A stretch of DNA of 64,000 bases from Chryseobacterium rhizosphaerae (GTDB lineage: Bacteria; Bacteroidota; Bacteroidia; Flavobacteriales; Weeksellaceae): NCBI RefSeq assembly GCF_003385455.1, contig NZ_QNUF01000020.1, positions 30,868-94,867 of the forward strand, written 5' to 3'. The stretch's first letter is position 1; the number at the start of each line of letters is the position of its first letter. A model generated the notes under the pieces. It saw only the letters and a program-made list of their open reading frames with translations, was not told the origin of the DNA and did not search any database. This document shows positions 60,045-64,000 of the stretch, in pieces. Position numbers and translations under genes: made by a program.

Positions 60045-60833
60045 ATGAAAACTAATTTATTATTGAGACAACGCACAATTAAAGCGGCATTTTTGGCTTC
60101 ATTCCTGTTTTTAACAAGCACAATGGCTTTCGCACAAATTACCAAAGTCTACGCAAATAGCCAAACCAATCAGGTAGTTGGTATTTGCCTTGGATGTGGT
60201 GTATTGAACCCACAAAATGCAGTGGGAAGCAATGAAAGCGATTATTCTACCCTTCAGGTTTCTGTAGGATTACTCGCAAGAACGGAGCAAACATTGATTT
60301 TCCCGGCAACAAATATCACCTTGGGAACCAATAAACTGGTATTAGGTTTTGGTACGGATCAGGTGATGTTATCCGCTCAATTAATCAGTGGTATTTCCAT
60401 CGAAACATTCAATGGAGATGTATCCAATAACGATTATCAAAATCTTAACAATGATGCTATTAAGCTAGGAGGTACAGATCCAAGTAAAGGAGAAATTGAA
60501 CTTACAATGAACAAACCTTTTGATAGAATTAAAGTAAATCTTAACGGTGGATTACTAAGTGTAAACGGTGCCCTTCGCTTGTATTATTCTTATCAATACA
60601 AAGATCCTTTTATCAATTTAATGGCCCATACGGAAGGAGGTCAGGTGACACTTGATAAAAAACTTCCATTAGAAGGTTCGGAAATCACTTTAACCAATAC
60701 TTCAGGAAAAGAAGTCTACCATTCTAAACTGACTTCCAATACCTTTGAATCAAAACAGCCACAAGGTCTGTATATTATGACTTTAAAAACGAAGGAAGGA
60801 AAAACCTATACTCAAAAAATTATGATGAAATAA
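60045..60833 (+). CDS. T9SS-exported surface protein, array copy 2
   Basis: This 262-residue paralogue of copy 1 has a signal peptide (…STMAFAQ), the beta-domain with CLGCGVLNPQNAVGSNESDYSTLQVSVG and the same short T9SS tail (LTNTSGKEVYHSKL to QKIMMK). Copies 1 and 2 are the short form, with no inserted domain. The tail's YIMTL…KxGKTY pattern marks surface anchoring through the T9SS. Confidence 0.85.
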   Translation: MKTNLLLRQRTIKAAFLASFLFLTSTMAFAQITKVYANSQTNQVVGICLGCGVLNPQNAVGSNESDYSTLQVSVGLLARTEQTLIFPATNITLGTNKLVLGFGTDQVMLSAQLISGISIETFNGDVSNNDYQNLNNDAIKLGGTDPSKGEIELTMNKPFDRIKVNLNGGLLSVNGALRLYYSYQYKDPFINLMAHTEGGQVTLDKKLPLEGSEITLTNTSGKEVYHSKLTSNTFESKQPQGLYIMTLKTKEGKTYTQKIMMK

Positions 60834-60852
60834 AAACCCCATGTTCCTTACC

Positions 60853-60880
60853 CGGCAAGCTTTTTAAGCTTGCCGTTTTA
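60853..60880 (+). terminator. Terminator after array copy 2
   Basis: A 10-bp stem CGGCAAGCTT / AAGCTTGCCG with TTT loop and TTTTA tail. Confidence 0.9.
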
Positions 60881-60956
60881 CTTTAGAAAATAGTTAAAAC
60901 CCAAATTAGCCATGATGACATAAATTGTAAATAACCACAACCCTAAACCTCAAAGT

Positions 60957-62504
60957 ATGAAAACAAATGTATCGGCAAGTCGCTGCTTTATAAAAGCAGC
61001 CCTGCTATTCTCTTTAGTGTTCCTGATGAGCAATCTGTTCCTCGCGCAGGGTAATAACATCCATACCTTTGCAACCAGCCAAACCAACGCAGTCTCCGCC
61101 CCTTGTTTAGGCTGCAGTATTCAAAATCCACAAAATGCCGTTGGCAACGACCCGATCAATTATTCTTCTTTAAAGATGGGAATCGGGTTATTGGGAAAAG
61201 TAGAACAAACGCTTATATTCCCGGCAATCAGCTTACAAAAATTAGCAATCTATGTCGGGACAGGCAATGGTGAACTGACAGCGGCATTGCTAAGCGCAGC
61301 CACTATAGAAACCATGAACGGAAATGTTTCCAATGGGGACAGCAGGATCATAGACAGCCAGATCCTTACCATTAACACATGGTCTGATAACTATGGAGTG
61401 ATCCAATTCAGACCAACCAAGCCCTATGACCGGGTAAAAATAAGCCTCAATGCAGGCGTTCTCAGCCTCAATCGTGAATTACGGATCTACGAAGCCAAAC
61501 AATCTGCCTTTGTCACATCATGCACCTCTCTTCCCGGCGAACCTTATCTATATTATTCTTTTGATGGAACTGTTAATGACCAAATCAAGGAAACAATCCA
61601 TAATTACGATCTAATCCCCAGCCCTCTTAACATCGGTCCTCCCACATTTCTGGATAGTCTGATATGTGGTAAGGCTTTAAAAGATATGATTTTATTAGAA
61701 TCCGGCGGATTCAATGTTTCGATGAAACGTGAAAAAACGATCTCTTTCTGGGCCAATACAAATGGAAAATTACAGTTAACTATTTTTGATACAGGAATCG
61801 TTATGACACCAGACTCTCTCAAAATCACAGCACTATCCCCCGATCATGCGATATCCAAAAGCATCTCTGCATATAACCCCACCTCCCCGGAACTTCATCA
61901 CTATTCAATAACTACCCTTCCAAAATTCCGTACCTCTATGGAGAGAATACTTTGTGAACAACAAGGCGGAACCCAAGAAGGCTGCTCAAAACCAACAGAG
62001 GTAGCAATTTCTATTTATGTAGATGGAGTCATTTGGTCTTCTTTTCCAATTATTCTTCAACCAGACACCAATACTTCTGGACTGGACAATATTAAGGTAG
62101 CAGTCGTTCTTCCCAACCATGCCATTATTGACGAGCTTCTGGTTTATGATGAAATATTGTCCACTGCTATACTTAGAACCTTACCATGCGCTTATAATCT
62201 GCCACAAAACTGCCCTTCAGGAAATCCTGCCCCATCAGTATCTGCAATGAAGACCACTCCTGCTGAAAATATACTTACTCTATCTCCCAATCCAACGACA
62301 GGGCGAATTACGCTGGATGGAAATATTCCTATAACAGGAGCAGAAATTTTTGTTAATAACACTTTTGGGAAAGAAGTTTACCATGAAAAATTAGATTCCA
62401 AAACTTTTGATTTACCAGCTACACTTTCCGGAGGAGTTTATATCCTTACCCTGCAAACGAAAGACAAAAAAGTATATACCCGCAAAATTATTCTGACACG
62501 GTAA
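60957..62504 (+). CDS. T9SS-exported surface protein with lectin-like insert, array copy 3
   Basis: The 515-residue protein has a signal peptide (…NLFLAQG), the common beta-domain (CLGCSIQNPQNAVGNDPINYSSLKMG), then an extra region of about 220 residues with LPGEPYLYYSFDGTVNDQIKE and GLDNIKVAVVLPNHAIIDELLVYDEILSTAIL. The YYSFDG…DEL(L)VYDExLS pattern is that of LamG/concanavalin-like domains. A type A T9SS tail (LSPNPTTGRITLDGN to RKIILTR) ends it. Its 3' end is identical to copy 4. Confidence 0.87.
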   Translation: MKTNVSASRCFIKAALLFSLVFLMSNLFLAQGNNIHTFATSQTNAVSAPCLGCSIQNPQNAVGNDPINYSSLKMGIGLLGKVEQTLIFPAISLQKLAIYVGTGNGELTAALLSAATIETMNGNVSNGDSRIIDSQILTINTWSDNYGVIQFRPTKPYDRVKISLNAGVLSLNRELRIYEAKQSAFVTSCTSLPGEPYLYYSFDGTVNDQIKETIHNYDLIPSPLNIGPPTFLDSLICGKALKDMILLESGGFNVSMKREKTISFWANTNGKLQLTIFDTGIVMTPDSLKITALSPDHAISKSISAYNPTSPELHHYSITTLPKFRTSMERILCEQQGGTQEGCSKPTEVAISIYVDGVIWSSFPIILQPDTNTSGLDNIKVAVVLPNHAIIDELLVYDEILSTAILRTLPCAYNLPQNCPSGNPAPSVSAMKTTPAENILTLSPNPTTGRITLDGNIPITGAEIFVNNTFGKEVYHEKLDSKTFDLPATLSGGVYILTLQTKDKKVYTRKIILTR

Positions 62505-62517
62505 ATATTTCTTAACA

Positions 62518-62553
62518 AAAGTATGGCAGTATTAAAAGATCCTGTCATACTTT
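62518..62553 (+). terminator. Hairpin between array copies 3 and 4
   Basis: A 12-bp stem AAAGTATGGCAG / CTGTCATACTTT (one G-U) with a 12-nt loop and T-rich end. Its left half recurs after copy 4 at the window edge. Confidence 0.75.
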
Positions 62554-62580
62554 CTATGATAACATCAAAAACCTAACTCT

Positions 62581-63969
62581 ATGAAAACAAATGTATCGGC
62601 AAGTCGCTGTTTTAGAAAAACAGTTCTCTTCACATTATTTGCCCTCCTGGTGAACTCATTATCGTTTGCACAGCTGGACAAAATCTATGTAAACAGCCAG
62701 GTTAACCAGATCTCCGGAATCTGCCTGCTCTGTTCTGTACAAAACCCAGAAAAAGCATTAGATCACTATGAAGGTGATTATGCCAGTTTAACCATTCCCA
62801 TAGGAGTTCTTGCCAACATAGAACAAACCTTGATTTTCCCAGAGCTTGCCTCTCATTTCAGAAAAGTGACCATTGGAATTGGTACTGCCAATACACCTGT
62901 TAAGCAGCTACCATTAGGGAAAATCTCTATAGAAACTTTTAATGGAAGTGCCTCCAACAATGATGCTAGAATAGTAGACACCACCATACTGAAAGCTGAT
63001 TCCGATCCCAAGACAGGAAGAATTGAGTTCAATCCATCAAAACGTTTTGACCGGATTAAAATTACTCTCCACAGTGGATTACTTCATTTAGGAGACGAGC
63101 TCAGAATATATTATGCCCAGCATAGTCCTATTCCATTTACAACCTGTGGTACCCCTCCTCTTGGCCCACTTCTTTATTATCCATTTGATGGAGATCTCAA
63201 AGATAAAATAAGAGGGTTAGACTTAATTTCAACAATTCCAGCTTCATTCTCAAATAGTCCGACCTGCGGACAAAACCTTACAGCAAATCATTTAGACTCA
63301 CTGTATATAGAAAATAACCTCCCTTTAGCTCCTGAACGTTCATTAACTATTTCATTTCTGGGGCGTACTGATTCATTAATATCCATAAGATCTATATCAG
63401 AGCAAGGTAGGTCAGCACTTTTCACTCCTGAGGAGGATTCTATTAATTCATCCCAACTCAATCATTATGTCATAGCATATGCTAATGGAGGTCATCATCA
63501 CTTTTCTGCAGAGGTATATCGAAATGGGAAAATGATTAATGATGGCGGTCTAGCGATGATGCTGCCTCCTTATAGCTTACTCATGACAGTCGCAAAAGGC
63601 AGTGTCGATGAACTTCTCGTTTACGATCGAATTTTGAGTGCTGAGGAAAGGAACCAATTAACTACCAGCTATAATATCCCACTAGATATTCCCTCTTTTG
63701 CTATTGAAGCACAAAAAGTAAGATCAGATCATGAAATCTTCAGTATTTCGCCCAATCCAACTACCGGACAGATTACCCTTGATGGAAATATTCTTCTACA
63801 GGATGCCAGTATAACCTTAAGAAATACCTTTGGAAGAGAAGTATACCAGTCAAAAATAAGATCTAAAACTTTTAATCTACCAGCTACACTTTCCGGAGGA
63901 GTTTATATCCTTACCCTGCAAACGAAAGACAAAAAAGTATATACCCGCAAAATTATTCTGACACGGTAA
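62581..63969 (+). CDS. T9SS-exported surface protein with lectin-like insert, array copy 4
   Basis: This 462-residue paralogue of copy 3 has the same layout: signal peptide (…NSLSFAQ), beta-domain (CLLCSVQNPEKALDHYEGDYASL), LamG-like insert (PLGPLLYYPFDGDLKDKIRG … GSVDELLVYDRILSAEE) and a T9SS tail. The first 29 nt and the last 92 nt, plus the downstream spacer, are identical to copy 3, while the middle has diverged widely. The first Cys pair reads CLLC, not CLGC. Confidence 0.87.
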   Translation: MKTNVSASRCFRKTVLFTLFALLVNSLSFAQLDKIYVNSQVNQISGICLLCSVQNPEKALDHYEGDYASLTIPIGVLANIEQTLIFPELASHFRKVTIGIGTANTPVKQLPLGKISIETFNGSASNNDARIVDTTILKADSDPKTGRIEFNPSKRFDRIKITLHSGLLHLGDELRIYYAQHSPIPFTTCGTPPLGPLLYYPFDGDLKDKIRGLDLISTIPASFSNSPTCGQNLTANHLDSLYIENNLPLAPERSLTISFLGRTDSLISIRSISEQGRSALFTPEEDSINSSQLNHYVIAYANGGHHHFSAEVYRNGKMINDGGLAMMLPPYSLLMTVAKGSVDELLVYDRILSAEERNQLTTSYNIPLDIPSFAIEAQKVRSDHEIFSISPNPTTGQITLDGNILLQDASITLRNTFGREVYQSKIRSKTFNLPATLSGGVYILTLQTKDKKVYTRKIILTR

Positions 63970-64000
63970 ATATTTCTTAACAAAAGTATGGCAGTATTAA
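63970..64000 (+). repeat. Start of a repeated spacer after copy 4 (cut by window edge)
   Basis: The sequence is identical to 62505-62535 after copy 3, including the left arm of the hairpin. A fifth array copy probably follows beyond the edge. Confidence 0.8.

Overview
The window is a low-GC chromosomal segment from a member of the Flavobacteriia, most likely Chryseobacterium or a close relative in Weeksellaceae. The evidence is the Bacteroidota promoter signature (TTTG/TTG, about 19 nt, TAnnTTTG) upstream of many genes, the absence of obvious Shine-Dalgarno sites, type IX secretion (T9SS) C-terminal sorting tails, a GG-leader 'bacteriocin-like' peptide and the protein families present. No rRNA, IS element, phage or CRISPR array was seen.

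Layout. 1-5296 (minus) is the S10/spc ribosomal protein cluster from rplC to a truncated rplX, with its own promoter and a foldable leader upstream of rplC. 5550-11097 is a glycerol utilisation locus: a DeoR-type regulator divergent from glpD-glpK-glpF and an outer-membrane barrel gene. 11340-15794 holds uncharacterised secreted proteins, a lipoprotein and a 908-residue exported protein, with two copies of an intergenic repeat/promoter block. 16129-17142 is an orphan class I terpene synthase flanked by decayed copies of the 3' ends of neighbouring genes. 17201-24411 (minus) carries a T9SS metzincin protease, a low-affinity iron permease-like protein, a PepSY membrane protein, a small lipoprotein and a TonB-dependent siderophore receptor. 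24729-28088 (minus) is the str cluster rpsL-rpsG-fusA-rpsJ. The str and S10 clusters, usually contiguous in Bacteroidota, are therefore separated by about 19.4 kb of accessory genes.

28429-34438 holds a polytopic glycosyltransferase-like protein, Dps (with an OxyR-like site), nicotinate phosphoribosyltransferase, a YciI-like exported protein, an isochorismatase-family hydrolase, the GG-leader peptide and a DUF5995-like protein. 34505-42279 (minus) is a heavy-metal RND efflux operon (TolC-type, adaptor, pump) next to its two-component system, with six 11-bp-phased repeats at the promoter. 42405-46474 carries rmuC, a membrane LytTR regulator, a CPBP protease and a TrmH-family methyltransferase. 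46619-48887 has a divergent pair: an Ala-rich repeat lipoprotein, and a putative membrane-tethered HTH regulator translationally coupled to a lipoprotein.

48836-57691 holds folate cyclo-ligase, trhO with an extra C-terminal domain, a DegP/HtrA protease, a small membrane protein coupled to ridA, lptD and an N-acetylmuramoyl-alanine amidase, so much of it concerns the envelope. 57749-58696 interleaves three tRNA-Glu genes with a small ORF and rpsT. 59065-64000 is a tandem array of four T9SS-exported paralogues that runs off the right edge; copies 3 and 4 share a 123-bp identical 3' block and identical 5' ends around diverged middles.

Most noteworthy: the terpene synthase insertion scar, the membrane HTH/lipoprotein pair, the recombining T9SS array, the split ribosomal operon with its leader, the TrhO fusion and several well-formed operator arrays. 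All functional calls come from reading the sequence and recalling families; no database search was run.
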